From NCBI GenBank assembly GCA_937993755.1, contig CALKMA010000015.1, forward strand, positions 13,941-77,940: a DNA stretch of 64,000 bases. The letters run 5' to 3'. Positions 1-8,551 of this stretch are shown here, piece after piece (the first letter of the stretch is position 1; each line of letters begins with the position of its first letter). Position numbers and translations under genes: made by a program. The notes under the pieces are model-generated. The model had not been told where the DNA came from, made no database searches, and saw only the letters and a program-made list of their open reading frames with translations. This stretch comes from HGM13233 sp900762805 (GTDB taxonomy: Bacteria; Bacillota; Clostridia; Oscillospirales; Ruminococcaceae).

Positions 1-126
1 TATGAATTCATCACCGGACAGAAGTGGGGCGACCCGCTCAATTACGACATTTGCGTCAATACCTCCAATGTACCAATCAAGCAGATCGTGTCGTCGATCG
101 CCCGCATGGTGAACGACGGCGAATAA
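1..126 (+). CDS. Cytidylate kinase-like protein, C-terminal 41 residues (5' partial)
   Basis: The frame is open from the first base of the window and stops with TAA at 124-126. The tail reads as a TGQKWGDPLNYDICVNT stretch followed by a short helix. This resembles the C-terminus of the cytidylate kinase-like ATPases common in Clostridia, in which the Asp/Asn-rich NYD segment follows the lid region. The catalytic P-loop would lie outside the window, so the family call rests only on this tail. The gene ends 21 bases before trxA and may be cotranscribed with it. Confidence 0.5.
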   Translation, partial: YEFITGQKWGDPLNYDICVNTSNVPIKQIVSSIARMVNDGE

Positions 127-147
127 AAACCGGAAAGGAAACCTACT

Positions 148-450
148 ATGATCATTGAACTCACAGAGCAGAATTTTGACGAGGTCATCAAGGCCAACGG
201 AACCGTGCTGGTCGATTTTTGGGCGGCCTGGTGCGGCCCCTGCCGTATGCTTTCGCCCGTAGTCGATGAGATTGCCGAGGAAAATGACGAATTCACCGTC
301 TGCAAGGTCAATGTCGATGAGCAGCCGGGTCTGGCGGCCCGCTTCGGTGTCATGAGCATCCCGACCCTCCTTGTTTTCAAGGGCGGCGAGGAGAGCAGCC
401 GTTCGGTCGGCGTCTGTCCCAAGGCCGATATCCTTGCCATGCTCGATTAG
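148..450 (+). CDS. trxA: Thioredoxin
   Basis: A 100-residue protein with the redox-active WCGPC motif at residues 28-32 and the conserved cis-proline loop (SIPTLLVF) near residues 70-77, the normal length for a single-domain thioredoxin. It reduces disulfides in cytoplasmic proteins. The ATG follows GGAAAGGAAACC. There is no signal peptide. The next gene, a DUF3842 protein, starts 3 bases after its stop, so the two are probably cotranscribed. No dedicated thioredoxin reductase is visible nearby. Confidence 0.95.
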   Translation: MIIELTEQNFDEVIKANGTVLVDFWAAWCGPCRMLSPVVDEIAEENDEFTVCKVNVDEQPGLAARFGVMSIPTLLVFKGGEESSRSVGVCPKADILAMLD

Positions 451-453
451 CCC

Positions 454-921
454 ATGGACAGGCCGGAGATCCTTGTTATCGACGGGCAGGGCGGCAAGCT
501 CGGCAACCAGCTGATCGCCGCCCTCCGCAGCCGGCTGCCCGATGCCGTTATCCGCGCCGTCGGCACCAACAGCGCCGCCACGGCCGGCATGATGAAGGCG
601 CAGCCCGACCAGGCGGCGACCGGAGAAAACGCCGTCGTCGTGGCCTGCCGCCGCGCCGATATCGTGGCGGGGCCGGTGGGGATCGTCGTAGCCGATTCGA
701 TGCTGGGCGAGGTCACCGGGCGCATGGCGGCTGCCGTAGCGCGCGCCGGGGAGGCGCGCGTGCTCATCCCCTTTAACCGCTGCGAGACCATCGTGGCCGG
801 TGTGGCCGACAGGCCGCTCTCTGAGCTGGTGGAGGATGCCGCCGCCCGTGTGGCGGCCGTTGCCCGGCGCCTGACAGGCAAGCATCCGGCTGTCGGGGGC
901 GATACGGAACTTGACAGTTGA
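454..921 (+). CDS. DUF3842 family protein
   Basis: 155 residues, no membrane segment. It opens with ILVIDGQGGKLGNQLI, a Rossmann-like glycine-rich first strand and helix, then VGTNSAATAGMMKA and TGENAVVV blocks, and a later LIPFNRC segment, matching the DUF3842 family found mostly in Clostridia. The function of the family is not known. The Gly-rich start suggests nucleotide or cofactor binding (inference). The start codon is 3 bases after the trxA stop with no clear ribosome binding site, so translation is probably coupled. Its last codons overlap the promoter of the following transporter gene. Confidence 0.8.
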   Translation: MDRPEILVIDGQGGKLGNQLIAALRSRLPDAVIRAVGTNSAATAGMMKAQPDQAATGENAVVVACRRADIVAGPVGIVVADSMLGEVTGRMAAAVARAGEARVLIPFNRCETIVAGVADRPLSELVEDAAARVAAVARRLTGKHPAVGGDTELDS

Positions 922-939
922 CGGCGGCTCGGCTATAAT
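911..939 (+). promoter_or_regulatory. Consensus sigma-A promoter for the ECF S-component gene
   Basis: TTGACA at 911-916 and TATAAT at 934-939, separated by exactly 17 bases. The -35 box lies inside the last codons of the DUF3842 gene. Transcription should begin near 946 and give a leader of about 125 nt. Confidence 0.8.
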
Positions 940-945
940 CAGAAT

Positions 946-1050
946 ACAGGCGGCAGGAAGCCGCCGCATAGGGGCCGTAGCCCGTCAAGCATATTTTTTA
1001 TGGTGTCAATGAAGGGCGCCGCTTTTCCCGTTGGAAAAGCGGCGCTTTTT
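946..1050 (+). promoter_or_regulatory. Structured leader with terminator upstream of ECF S-component (attenuator or riboswitch candidate)
   Basis: Between the promoter and the start codon lies a small GC hairpin (GGCGGC...GCCGCC, about 950-966), a second short pairing near 971-983, and a strong intrinsic terminator at 1016-1050 (13-bp stem, 4-base loop, five Ts). A terminator placed inside the leader implies conditional readthrough. I compared it by eye with TPP, FMN, preQ1, folate, cobalamin and fluoride aptamers and recognised none. It could instead simply end transcription from trxA, but the promoter lies upstream of it. Confidence 0.55.
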
Positions 1051-1070
1051 GCTGCACGGAAAGGAAAAGC

Positions 1071-1628
1071 ATGAAACATAAAAGTAATGATGCCGTTTTT
1101 CGCCTGACCGCCTCGGCGCTCTGTTTGGCGGCCGCCTATCTGCTGCCCTTTTTGACGGGGCAGATCCAGCAGATAGGAAAGATGCTCTGCCCCATGCATC
1201 TGCCGGTGCTGCTGTGCGGCATGATCTGCGGCTGGCAGTACGGGCTGGCCGTCGGCTTTATCGCGCCGCTGCTGCGCTCCCTCATTGTGGGGATGCCGCC
1301 CATGATGCCGACGGCTGTCGCCATGGCTTTTGAGCTGGCCGCCTACGGCGTTATCGCCGGGCTGCTCTGCCGGGCGCTCTCCAAAAAATCGGCGTGGATC
1401 TATGTGTCGCTGATCGGCGCCATGCTGGGCGGCCGCATTGTCTGGGGCGGCGTCAGCTATCTGCTGGCAGGGCTGACCCACGGGGAATTCCCGTTTTCGG
1501 CCTTTCTGGCCGGCGCTTTTATCAACGCTGTGCCCGGCATTGTTTTGCAGCTGGTCGTCATCCCGCCGGCGGTGCTGGCGCTGCGCAAAGCCGGCCTGAC
1601 CGGCCGTGAGCTGCGGCAGGCTGACTGA
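1071..1628 (+). CDS. ECF transporter S component (substrate not assigned)
   Basis: 185 residues, with about six hydrophobic segments and the pattern of S components of energy-coupling-factor vitamin transporters: LPVLLCGMICGWQYGL, then GFIAPLLRS and PTAVAMAFELAAYG. S components bind a vitamin or its precursor in the membrane and work with a shared EcfA1-EcfA2-EcfT module. That module is encoded separately in this window at 19,964-22,472, which suggests a group II ECF arrangement (inference). The ATG follows GGAAAGGAAAAGC. The sequence does not reveal the substrate. The upstream leader would be the natural place to read it. Confidence 0.85.
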   Translation: MKHKSNDAVFRLTASALCLAAAYLLPFLTGQIQQIGKMLCPMHLPVLLCGMICGWQYGLAVGFIAPLLRSLIVGMPPMMPTAVAMAFELAAYGVIAGLLCRALSKKSAWIYVSLIGAMLGGRIVWGGVSYLLAGLTHGEFPFSAFLAGAFINAVPGIVLQLVVIPPAVLALRKAGLTGRELRQAD

Positions 1629-2296
1629 CGGGGGCCTGCCCTGAAGGGCGAGACGAGTCGGCGCGCCGGCAGCTGTGCAAGCAGACGAAAGGATATCTTT
1701 TTGCCGAAACGGCAGCGGCGGCCCGCAGATGACGGCTGCCGTCGGGCGGCCCGAAGCGCCGTGTCCGGCATGGCCTTCGGTGTTGAAAGGTGAAGGCGCC
1801 GCGGAACGGCAAGATGAAGCCGGAGCTGTCAGCCTCCGTTCCGGCACAGCGCGGTAAAGCGCCTGAAGGAAAAGACGCCCCCGCAGGGCAAAGGCCCTGC
1901 GGGGGCGCTCTTGCAGCTTGGGGCTGTTCCGGCAGCCTGTCGGAGCGCCTGACCGGGAAGAAGACTGTAAGCTCGGCCGTACAGACAGCGAAGGCCCGGC
2001 CGCTCACGGAAGCTTTCTGTACATGGGCCGGCTTGCTGCGATGACTTATCATTTTAGCGCGGGCGGCCGGGTGAAGAAGAGACGCCGCTCCCGCACCGAC
2101 GCAGCGGTCGCAGCACACCCGACTATGGCTTTGGACGGCCGGCAGCGCCAAAAATACAACGGCCACACATAGGCTTTTATGCTTTTCTGCCTTTTGACAG
2201 GCGTATATTTGTCCCCGTCTGCCGGCGGGAGAGGACGCCGTGTGCCGGTTCCGCGGCCGCTTTTTCTTTCCGCTTGCCTGCGGGCGGCATATCCCG
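1629..2296. other. Intergenic stretch between convergent genes
   Basis: GC-rich sequence in which I find no supported gene. It contains a perfect 14-bp inverted repeat at 1876-1907 (CGCCCCCGCAGGGC arm) that can serve as a terminator, although the T tract is poor. Long open frames on the minus strand here are a by-product of GC content. Confidence 0.5.
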
Positions 2297-3277
2297 TCAT
2301 TTCCGGCAGGATGGGGCCGCTTGCAGCAGTGCGGCGGCAGCTGACAGGAAAAGAAACAGTGAGAAAAGCGGCGAGAGGCTGAAAAGCCGCGTCTGGCCGG
2401 GGGCGAAGACAGCGGCCTCTCCGCCCAACAGCGCTGCGGCGGCTCGGAACAGCAGCAGCGACAGCGGCAGATGCAGCAGACGCGACAGAAGCAGCGGCCG
2501 CAGCGAGACGCCGGTGCCGTCAAGCACGGCGGCGATCTGTGCCAGCACCGACAGTGAGAGCATACTGACAGCCGCCAGTGCCAGAGTGCTGTTTCCGGCT
2601 CCGGCAGCCGCCGCGCAGCCGCCGGAGACCTCCAGAAAAGCGCCGATATAAAGGGCGGCCCCGGCCGGCAGCAGCCGTTCGAGATAGGCTGTCAGGCAGC
2701 GGAACAGCGCGGCGCCGGCGCACAGCGAGGCAGTGGCCCGCACGGCGAAGGACAGCGATCCCGGCAGCGACGGCGGACGCCGTTCGCTGCCGGAGGGGCG
2801 CGCCGTCAGCCGGAATACGCCGGACAGCAGCGCCACGGTGAACGATGAGAGAAACAGGCATCCGAACAGAACGGCGCCCAGCCGTGCGCTGCCGAACATT
2901 CCTTGGCCCAGCGCCCCGATGACAAAGGCCGGCCCTGCCCCGGTGGCGGCAGCCAGCAGCCGGGCGCCTTCATCGGGCGTCAGCGCCCCGGAAGCCACCA
3001 GCCGCCGGATGCTTCCCGCTGCCGCGACAAAGCCGCCGGTCAGCCCCAGCAGCCATGCGGCGATCACCCGTGCCCGCCCGCTGCCTGTCAGCATCGATTG
3101 GAAATAGTCCGTCACAAACAGAAAGGGAAAGAGCGAGGGGATGAGAGTGTCGAGGCACAGGCGCAGCCCCTCGCGCACGCCGTCGGCTCCGACGGCAGGG
3201 GAGAGGATGAGTGCCGCGGCAAACAACAGAGCGGCGGCCGGCCGCAGCCACGGCGGTTCTCTGGCGGTTTTGGTCAT
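2297..3277 (-). CDS. YlbJ-like sporulation integral membrane protein
   Basis: About 326 residues, very hydrophobic, with roughly eight membrane segments. The motifs LDTLIPSLFPFLFVTDYF near the N-terminus and ATGAGPAFVIGALGQGMFG in the middle match the nucleoside-recognition/gate-like family that includes YlbJ, which is needed for spore cortex formation in Bacillus. I prefer the ATG at 3277-3275, preceded by GGGG. A TTG six codons upstream is possible. It is divergent from yqfC, another sporulation gene, across a short region of about 55 bases. I saw no clear sigma-E promoter. Confidence 0.65.
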   Translation of the reverse strand: MTKTAREPPWLRPAAALLFAAALILSPAVGADGVREGLRLCLDTLIPSLFPFLFVTDYFQSMLTGSGRARVIAAWLLGLTGGFVAAAGSIRRLVASGALTPDEGARLLAAATGAGPAFVIGALGQGMFGSARLGAVLFGCLFLSSFTVALLSGVFRLTARPSGSERRPPSLPGSLSFAVRATASLCAGAALFRCLTAYLERLLPAGAALYIGAFLEVSGGCAAAAGAGNSTLALAAVSMLSLSVLAQIAAVLDGTGVSLRPLLLSRLLHLPLSLLLFRAAAALLGGEAAVFAPGQTRLFSLSPLFSLFLFLSAAAALLQAAPSCRK

Positions 3278-3332
3278 TTTATCGGCCCCGATCAATAGAA
3301 TTACTGTAAGTGTATGGGAAGCGGGGGATTTT

Positions 3333-3641
3333 ATGTCGGGCAGGCAGCGGCCGTGGGCCGACCTCTTTGACGGCGATTATGCGCCGGATATTTTTGGCGA
3401 TTCGGACTGTGTTCACCTCTACGGCATGGGACGCGCCGAGGTCGAGGGCTGCCGGGGCGTGGTCAGCTTTACCGATTCGCTGCTGGTGCTGTCGATGCGG
3501 CGCAGCAATCTGGCCTTTCGCGGCAGCGGGCTGGGCATCCGGCGGCTTGACCGTCTGTCTCTGGTGGTGACCGGCCGCATCACGGCGCTCGAATGGCTGG
3601 AAAAGGGGCGGAGCGTGAGCGGCTCGGCCGGCGGGGAATGA
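3333..3641 (+). CDS. yqfC: YabP/YqfC-family sporulation protein
   Basis: 102 residues. The central part (RAEVEGCRGVVSFTDSLLVL) has the V-E-G-x-R-G-V-V/I pattern of the YabP/YqfC family, a small beta-rich family expressed in the sporulating mother cell. A second half with GLGIRRLDRLSLVVTGRI fits the same fold. The ATG follows GCGGGGGATTTT. It is upstream of yqfD, phoH, ybeY and era, the conserved Firmicutes order. A 175-base gap separates it from yqfD. Confidence 0.8.
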   Translation: MSGRQRPWADLFDGDYAPDIFGDSDCVHLYGMGRAEVEGCRGVVSFTDSLLVLSMRRSNLAFRGSGLGIRRLDRLSLVVTGRITALEWLEKGRSVSGSAGGE

Positions 3642-3816
3642 AGCCCTTGCCGCCGTGATGCATGGAAAGAAAGCGTCGGATGACCTTGTGCCGCCGCTTT
3701 GCTTGGGGCGGGCTTGAGCCGCTCGGAGACGAAGGCTGCCTGTGGGGCGGCTTAGCGGCGGGGCAGACGGCGAAGCACAGCCGGCCGCTGCTTCAAAACA
3801 ATAGGGGGGAGCTTCT

Positions 3817-4998
3817 GTGAAAAACTGTCTGTCGCGCTTTTTGCGGGGAACTGTGACGGCGCGCGTCGCTTCGGGCAGCGCGCCGCGCTTCTACACAGCG
3901 GCCATGCGCGAGCGGCAGGGCTTTCTGTGGGTGCGCGGGCAGGCCTTCTGTGTGCCGGCGCGTCAGTACAAGGGGCTGCACCGCATCGCCCGCCGCAGCG
4001 GCTGCACGCTGCGCGTAACGGCGCGGCGCGGCCTGCTGTTCGAGCTGCGCCGCCGTTTGCTGCTGCTGCCGTTGCTGGTGCTGCTGGCCGGCTTCGCAGC
4101 CGGCTGCCTCTTTTTCTCGACGCGCCTGCTGGCGCTTGAGATACCGGCCGTCTCTTTTGCCTCGCGCGGTGAGCTGCGGCGGTTTGCGGTTCAGAACGGC
4201 TGGTCGTTCGGCATGGCGCGGCGCGATTTCGACGGTCAGAGGCTGGCCAACCGGCTGGCCATTGCCTACCCCGGCTTTGCTTTTACGGCCGTCAACTCCT
4301 ATCCCGGCTTTGCCGAGCTGGTGGCCGTTGAGCGACAGCCGCAGCCGGCCGGCAAGACGGGGCAGCCGGGCGTGCTGGTTTCCGACTATGACGCCGTTAT
4401 CACTGAGGTGTCGGTGCCGGGCGGCCGGCCGACGGTGCGGCCGGGCCAATCGGTGGCCAGAGGGGAGCTGCTGGCCGGCGGCGGCGTCACCGCCAACCCG
4501 GCCTCCTGGGCGGCCGGCGAGGTGGGAACGGTGCGCGGCCTGGTACAGCTGGAGCTCGGTTTTTATCTGCCGTCCGAGACCGAAACGCTGCTGCCCACCG
4601 GCCGCCGGGCCGAGCAGAGCTATCTGCTGGCCGGCCGTTTTTCGCTTCCGCTTGGCTGGAGCCGCCGTTTTGCCGCCGCCGAGCTTCGAACGGTGCGGCG
4701 GCCCCTGCGGCTCTTTTCGGTCGAGCTTCCGCTGACGGTGGTGACCGAGCAGCGCCGCGAGGTGTGTGCCATGCGCGGCCGGCTGACGCCCGAAACGCTG
4801 CCTTTGGCGGCCGCTCGCCGCGCAAGGGAGCTGGCGGCGCGGCAGTGGCCCGACGCGGAGGTGCTGTCGGTCGAGACGGGCGCTGTCCCGGCGGAGGGCG
4901 GTTGGCAGATAACGGCCCGGCTGCTGGCCGAGCTGCCGGTGGCGCGCTTTGTGCCGGCGGAAGAGGAGAACGGAAAAGGGCAGTCCGCCGGCCCTTGA
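3817..4998 (+). CDS. yqfD: YqfD family sporulation protein
   Basis: 393 residues starting with GTG after AGGGGGGAG. An N-terminal basic region (residues 1-80) is followed by one membrane segment (about 81-101) and a large external domain. The middle contains a VNSYPGFAELVAVERQ block and a DAVITEVSVPGGRPTVRPGQSVARGELL block, typical of YqfD, which acts with YqfC in the mother cell. Base use is very GC-rich, so long false frames run on the opposite strand. A weak hairpin at 5070-5092 may end the transcript. Confidence 0.85.
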   Translation: MKNCLSRFLRGTVTARVASGSAPRFYTAAMRERQGFLWVRGQAFCVPARQYKGLHRIARRSGCTLRVTARRGLLFELRRRLLLLPLLVLLAGFAAGCLFFSTRLLALEIPAVSFASRGELRRFAVQNGWSFGMARRDFDGQRLANRLAIAYPGFAFTAVNSYPGFAELVAVERQPQPAGKTGQPGVLVSDYDAVITEVSVPGGRPTVRPGQSVARGELLAGGGVTANPASWAAGEVGTVRGLVQLELGFYLPSETETLLPTGRRAEQSYLLAGRFSLPLGWSRRFAAAELRTVRRPLRLFSVELPLTVVTEQRREVCAMRGRLTPETLPLAAARRARELAARQWPDAEVLSVETGAVPAEGGWQITARLLAELPVARFVPAEEENGKGQSAGP

Positions 4999-5194
4999 GG
5001 AGACCGGCGCGGGGCTTTTTGCTGTGCTGTTCGACCGCACGGCGCAGGAGATCAAAGAAAGCGGAGGACGCAGCGCGGCTTCACCGCGCTGCGCCTGACG
5101 GCTGCCGCCGCGGCTGACATGCCGCCTCAGGCGCGCAGCGATGCCTCTTCCCCCAGAATTTGTATAATAGATATAAAATATGAGCCGCATGAAC

Positions 5195-5224
5195 TTGTAA
5201 ACGGCAGCCGGGATGTGTTATAAT
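5195..5224 (+). promoter_or_regulatory. Sigma-A-type promoter for phoH
   Basis: TTGTAA at 5195-5200 and TATAAT at 5219-5224 with an 18-base spacer, 32 bases before the phoH start codon. This would drive phoH-ybeY-era independently of the sporulation genes upstream. Confidence 0.6.
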
Positions 5225-5255
5225 AATTCAGAATATAACCATTCTTCGAGGGACA

Positions 5256-6227
5256 ATGGCACAAAAAGACTTTGTTTTTGATGATCCCGCCGCATCTGTT
5301 CGCCTATGCGGCAGCCTTGGTGAAAACCTGAAGATCCTTGAGCGCGAATTTCTGGTTATCATCAGCGACCGCGGCGAGCGCTGGGCCTTCCTTGGCGACG
5401 AGGATAATGTCGCGGCGGCCGTCCGCGCGGCCGAGGCCATGCTCCATATGCTTAGAACCAACGACTATCTCGACGAGCAGTCGGTGCGCTACTGCGTCAA
5501 TCTGGTCAAATCGGGCAACGAGGCCGGCGTCGCCGAGCTGGGCGGCGAGAGCGTCCTCATCACCCCGCGGGGCAAGCCCATCCGCCCCAGGACGCTGGGT
5601 CAGAAAAAATATGTCGAAGCGCTCAAGAAGAATACCATCGTCATCTCCATCGGCCCCGCCGGCACCGGCAAGACCTATCTGGCCGTCGCCATGGCGGTGC
5701 GCGCCCTCAAGGCACACGAGGTTTCCCGCATCATCCTGACCCGCCCTGCCGTCGAGGCGGGCGAGAGGCTGGGCTTTTTGCCGGGCGATATGCAGAACAA
5801 GGTCGATCCCTATCTGCGCCCCCTGTATGACGCCCTGTTCGACACCATGGGGCAGGAGAGCTTCAGCAAGCTGATGGAAAAGGGCATTATCGAGGTGGCG
5901 CCGCTGGCCTATATGCGCGGGCGGACGCTTGAAAACGCCTTTATCATTCTCGATGAGGCGCAGAATACCACCGGCGAGCAGATCAAGATGTTCCTCACCC
6001 GCATCGGCAATGGATCGCGCATGGCCGTCAACGGCGATGTGACGCAGATCGATCTGCCGAGGGATAAGAAATCGGGCCTGGTGGAGGCGGCCCGTGTGCT
6101 GAACGGCATCGAGGGGCTGGAGATCGTCCGTTTCAGCGAAAAGGATGTCGTGCGCTCGCGCATCGTATCTGATATCATCAAAGCCTATGATCGGGCGGGG
6201 CGCCCGCATTCAGACAGAAAGAGGTAG
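5256..6227 (+). CDS. phoH: PhoH-like ATPase
   Basis: 323 residues. A small N-terminal domain precedes the P-loop GPAGTGKT at residues 133-140. Walker B is ILDEAQNTT at 231-239, and the PhoH-specific TRPAVEAGERLGFLPGD block lies near 162-178. PhoH proteins are cytoplasmic NTPases implicated in RNA metabolism alongside YbeY. The ATG follows CGAGGGACA. ybeY starts 3 bases after the stop. Confidence 0.93.
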   Translation: MAQKDFVFDDPAASVRLCGSLGENLKILEREFLVIISDRGERWAFLGDEDNVAAAVRAAEAMLHMLRTNDYLDEQSVRYCVNLVKSGNEAGVAELGGESVLITPRGKPIRPRTLGQKKYVEALKKNTIVISIGPAGTGKTYLAVAMAVRALKAHEVSRIILTRPAVEAGERLGFLPGDMQNKVDPYLRPLYDALFDTMGQESFSKLMEKGIIEVAPLAYMRGRTLENAFIILDEAQNTTGEQIKMFLTRIGNGSRMAVNGDVTQIDLPRDKKSGLVEAARVLNGIEGLEIVRFSEKDVVRSRIVSDIIKAYDRAGRPHSDRKR

Positions 6228-6230
6228 AAT

Positions 6231-6740
6231 ATGTCCAATAAAGTTTATATCAGCAACCGTCAGAAGGCTGTCAAGATCCCATCGGGCACCCGGCTGCTGG
6301 TGCGCCGCTGCTGCAACGCCGTTCTGGACACCGAGAAGTTCTCCGGCGGCGCCGAGATCAGCGTTTCCTTCGTTGACAACGACGAGATCAAAAAGCTCAA
6401 TACCGAATACCGCAACAAGCCGACCGCCACCGATGTGCTGTCCTTCCCCTATGGCGATAACGGCAAGGATTTTCCCATCAATGAGGACACCGGTCTCTAC
6501 ACGCTGGGTGATATCGTTATTTCGATGGAGCGCGCTATGGAGCAGGCTGAGGAATTCGGCCATTCGCTCCAGCGCGAGGTGGCTTTTCTGACTGTTCATT
6601 CGATGCTGCACCTGCTGGGCTACGACCATGAGGCCGGCGGGCTGGAGCAGATGCGCATGCGTGAGCGCGAGGAATATATCCTGGCCCGCCTCGGCCTGCC
6701 GCGCGGCAGCAGCTATGTGATTGACGAGGATCGCCGCTGA
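6231..6740 (+). CDS. ybeY: Endoribonuclease YbeY (rRNA maturation factor)
   Basis: 169 residues with the zinc-binding HSMLHLLGYDHE signature (H-x3-H-x5-H), the hallmark of YbeY, and a VLSFPYGD block upstream. YbeY takes part in 16S rRNA 3' end maturation and ribosome quality control. The ATG follows AGAAAGAGGTAGAAT. Its stop codon shares one base with the era start (TGATG), indicating translational coupling. The diacylglycerol kinase and cytidine deaminase genes that sit between ybeY and era in Bacillus are absent. Confidence 0.95.
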   Translation: MSNKVYISNRQKAVKIPSGTRLLVRRCCNAVLDTEKFSGGAEISVSFVDNDEIKKLNTEYRNKPTATDVLSFPYGDNGKDFPINEDTGLYTLGDIVISMERAMEQAEEFGHSLQREVAFLTVHSMLHLLGYDHEAGGLEQMRMREREEYILARLGLPRGSSYVIDEDRR

Positions 6741-7624
6741 TGGCGCAGAGCTCGGTTTTCTGCTCGATCATCGGGCGGCCCAGCATGGGCAAATCAACGC
6801 TTCTCAACCGTCTGGTGGGCGCCAAGATCGCGATCACCTCCCCCAAGCCGCAGACCACCCGCACCCGCATCACCGGCATCATCACTGAGGGCGAGGTGCA
6901 GTACGTTTTCTGTGATACGCCCGGCTTTCACCGCCCCCGCAATAAGCTGGACGAGCATATGGAAAAGGCGGTGCTCGATTCGTCCGACGATGTTGATGTC
7001 GCGCTGTTCCTGACCTATGCCAAGCCGACGCTTGACGAGGAGGAGCAGGAGCTGCTGGCCAACGTCCGTGCGCGGTGCATCCCCGTCGTGCTGGTCGTCA
7101 ACAAGCTCGACGCCGCGCCCAGCAAGAAAAAGGCGCGTGCGTGCGCCGAAAAGCTGTGCGCCGACTATCCGTTCGACGCTTCGGTCTGCCTGTCCGCCGT
7201 CACCGGCGAGGGCTGCGACGGGCTGCTGGAGCTGCTCCGGCAGTATGCCGCCGAGGGTCCGCACTTTTTCCCCGACGATGCGCTGACCGATCAGCCGGAG
7301 CGCGTCATCGTGGCCGAGCTGGTCCGCGAGCAGCTGCTGTGTGCGCTGCGCGACGAGCTGCCCCACGGCTGCGCCGTCTCGACCGAGAGCTTCAGGGTGC
7401 GGGAGGACGGGATCATCGATATCGACGTGCTCATCATCTGCGAAAAGCAGAGCCACAAGGGCATGATCATCGGCCGGCATGGGGCCATGCTCAAGAAAAT
7501 CGCCACCGCGTCGCGGCTGGCGGCCGAGGAATTCCTCGGCGCGCACGTCAACCTCAAGTGCTATGTCAAGGTGACTGAGGGCTGGCGCAACCGCGAAAAG
7601 GAGCTTGTGTCGCTGGGCTACTGA
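6740..7624 (+). CDS. era: GTPase Era
   Basis: 294 residues. The G1 loop is GRPSMGKST near residues 12-20 (commonly GRPNVGKS), G3 is DTPG, G4 is NKLD, and a C-terminal KH domain contains VLIICEKQSHKGMIIGRHG. Era binds 16S rRNA and assists assembly of the 30S subunit. It overlaps ybeY by one base. A small yqzL-like gene and recO follow, the usual Firmicutes order. Confidence 0.95.
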   Translation: MAQSSVFCSIIGRPSMGKSTLLNRLVGAKIAITSPKPQTTRTRITGIITEGEVQYVFCDTPGFHRPRNKLDEHMEKAVLDSSDDVDVALFLTYAKPTLDEEEQELLANVRARCIPVVLVVNKLDAAPSKKKARACAEKLCADYPFDASVCLSAVTGEGCDGLLELLRQYAAEGPHFFPDDALTDQPERVIVAELVREQLLCALRDELPHGCAVSTESFRVREDGIIDIDVLIICEKQSHKGMIIGRHGAMLKKIATASRLAAEEFLGAHVNLKCYVKVTEGWRNREKELVSLGY

Positions 7625-7700
7625 AAAGAAGAATTGACTGACATTTCCTCTCATACAATGGGAGCAGCGGGAACAATAACCCGTAAGGGAGGTGTCAGTT

Positions 7701-7850
7701 TTGAAGCAACAGGATTACTGGAACAGATTTGTCTCGACCGGCTGTGTGAGCGATTATCTGCTCTACCGCCGCGCCGCCGACCGGGATGAGGAGCCAAGCA
7801 GTGAAGCTGACGATCGACGGACTGGTGATATGGGAGGTCAAGACCGGTGA
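7701..7850 (+). CDS. YqzL-like small protein
   Basis: A 49-residue frame with a TTG start after AAGGGAGGTGTCAGTT. Its N-terminal half (QQDYWNRFVSTGCVSDYLLY) has the W-x2-F-x3-G-x3-DYLLY pattern of the YqzL family, tiny proteins of unknown function encoded between era and recO in Firmicutes. The C-terminal half is charged and overlaps the start of recO by 50 bases, so the functional part may be only the first 25-30 residues. The strong ribosome binding site and conserved position are the main evidence. Confidence 0.6.
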   Translation: MKQQDYWNRFVSTGCVSDYLLYRRAADRDEEPSSEADDRRTGDMGGQDR

Positions 7851-8547
7851 GGCTGATCGGATCATTTCGATCCTCACCCCGAACGGCCTTGTTTCGGCCT
7901 GCGCCAAAGGCTCCCGCCGCCCCGGCAGCCGCCTGTGCGCGCCGACCGCCGTCTACTGCTACAGCCAGTTCGAGCTGTTTAAGGGAAGAAATATGTACAC
8001 CGTCGATTCGGCCGCCGATAAGCTGCAATTCGTTGCGCTGGCGGCCGATGTTGCGGCGTTGTCGCTTGCAGCCTATTTGTGCGAGCTGCTCCGGCTCCTC
8101 GCACCGGTCGATGAGGATGCGGGCGATTTTTTGTCGCTGGCGCTGACGGCGCTTCACCTGCTCAACGCCGGCGGCGACCGCCGCATCGTCAAAAGCGCCT
8201 TTGAGCTGAAGCTTCTGTCGCTGGCCGGCTATATGCCGGGGCTGGACGGCTGCCGTCTCTGCGGCGCGCCGGGCGGCCGGGCCATTGCCTTCGACCCGCT
8301 GCGGGGCGACTTTGTCTGCGCTGAATGCGCCGCCGGGCTGGGGCTGCCGCTCAACAGCAGCGGCGCGGCGCTGGCGGCCATGCGCTATATCGTGTCGGCT
8401 GAGCCGAAAAGGGTTTTTTCCTTTCGCCTGCCCGATGCGCAGCTGGCGGTGCTGTCGGGCCTGACCGAAAAATATGTGGAGCAGCAATTGGAGCGGCGCC
8501 CTGCGACGCTGGATTTTTATGATGTCATAGGGCGAACGGAGAAATAA
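7801..8547 (+). CDS. recO: DNA repair protein RecO
   Basis: 248 residues if the GTG at 7801 is used. GAGGAG lies 7 bases upstream, and the protein then begins VKLTIDGLVIWEVKTGEAD, as RecO proteins do. An ATG at 7786 is the alternative. It has an N-terminal OB fold and a C-terminal helical domain with two Cys pairs (CRLCGA and CAEC) that form the usual zinc site. RecO helps load RecA at gaps with RecR. mutS2 starts 4 bases after the stop. Confidence 0.9.
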   Translation: MKLTIDGLVIWEVKTGEADRIISILTPNGLVSACAKGSRRPGSRLCAPTAVYCYSQFELFKGRNMYTVDSAADKLQFVALAADVAALSLAAYLCELLRLLAPVDEDAGDFLSLALTALHLLNAGGDRRIVKSAFELKLLSLAGYMPGLDGCRLCGAPGGRAIAFDPLRGDFVCAECAAGLGLPLNSSGAALAAMRYIVSAEPKRVFSFRLPDAQLAVLSGLTEKYVEQQLERRPATLDFYDVIGRTEK

Positions 8548-8551
8548 AAAT

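Noticed and set aside
1558..2523. Long minus-strand frame of 321 codons
   Set aside because: Overlaps two real gene ends and intergenic DNA, has no ribosome binding site and reads as Arg/Ala/Cys-rich sequence produced by GC-rich DNA.
3793..5190. 465-codon minus-strand frame opposite yqfD
   Set aside because: Antisense shadow: Arg/Gln/His-rich and without recognisable motifs, while yqfD on the other strand matches its family.
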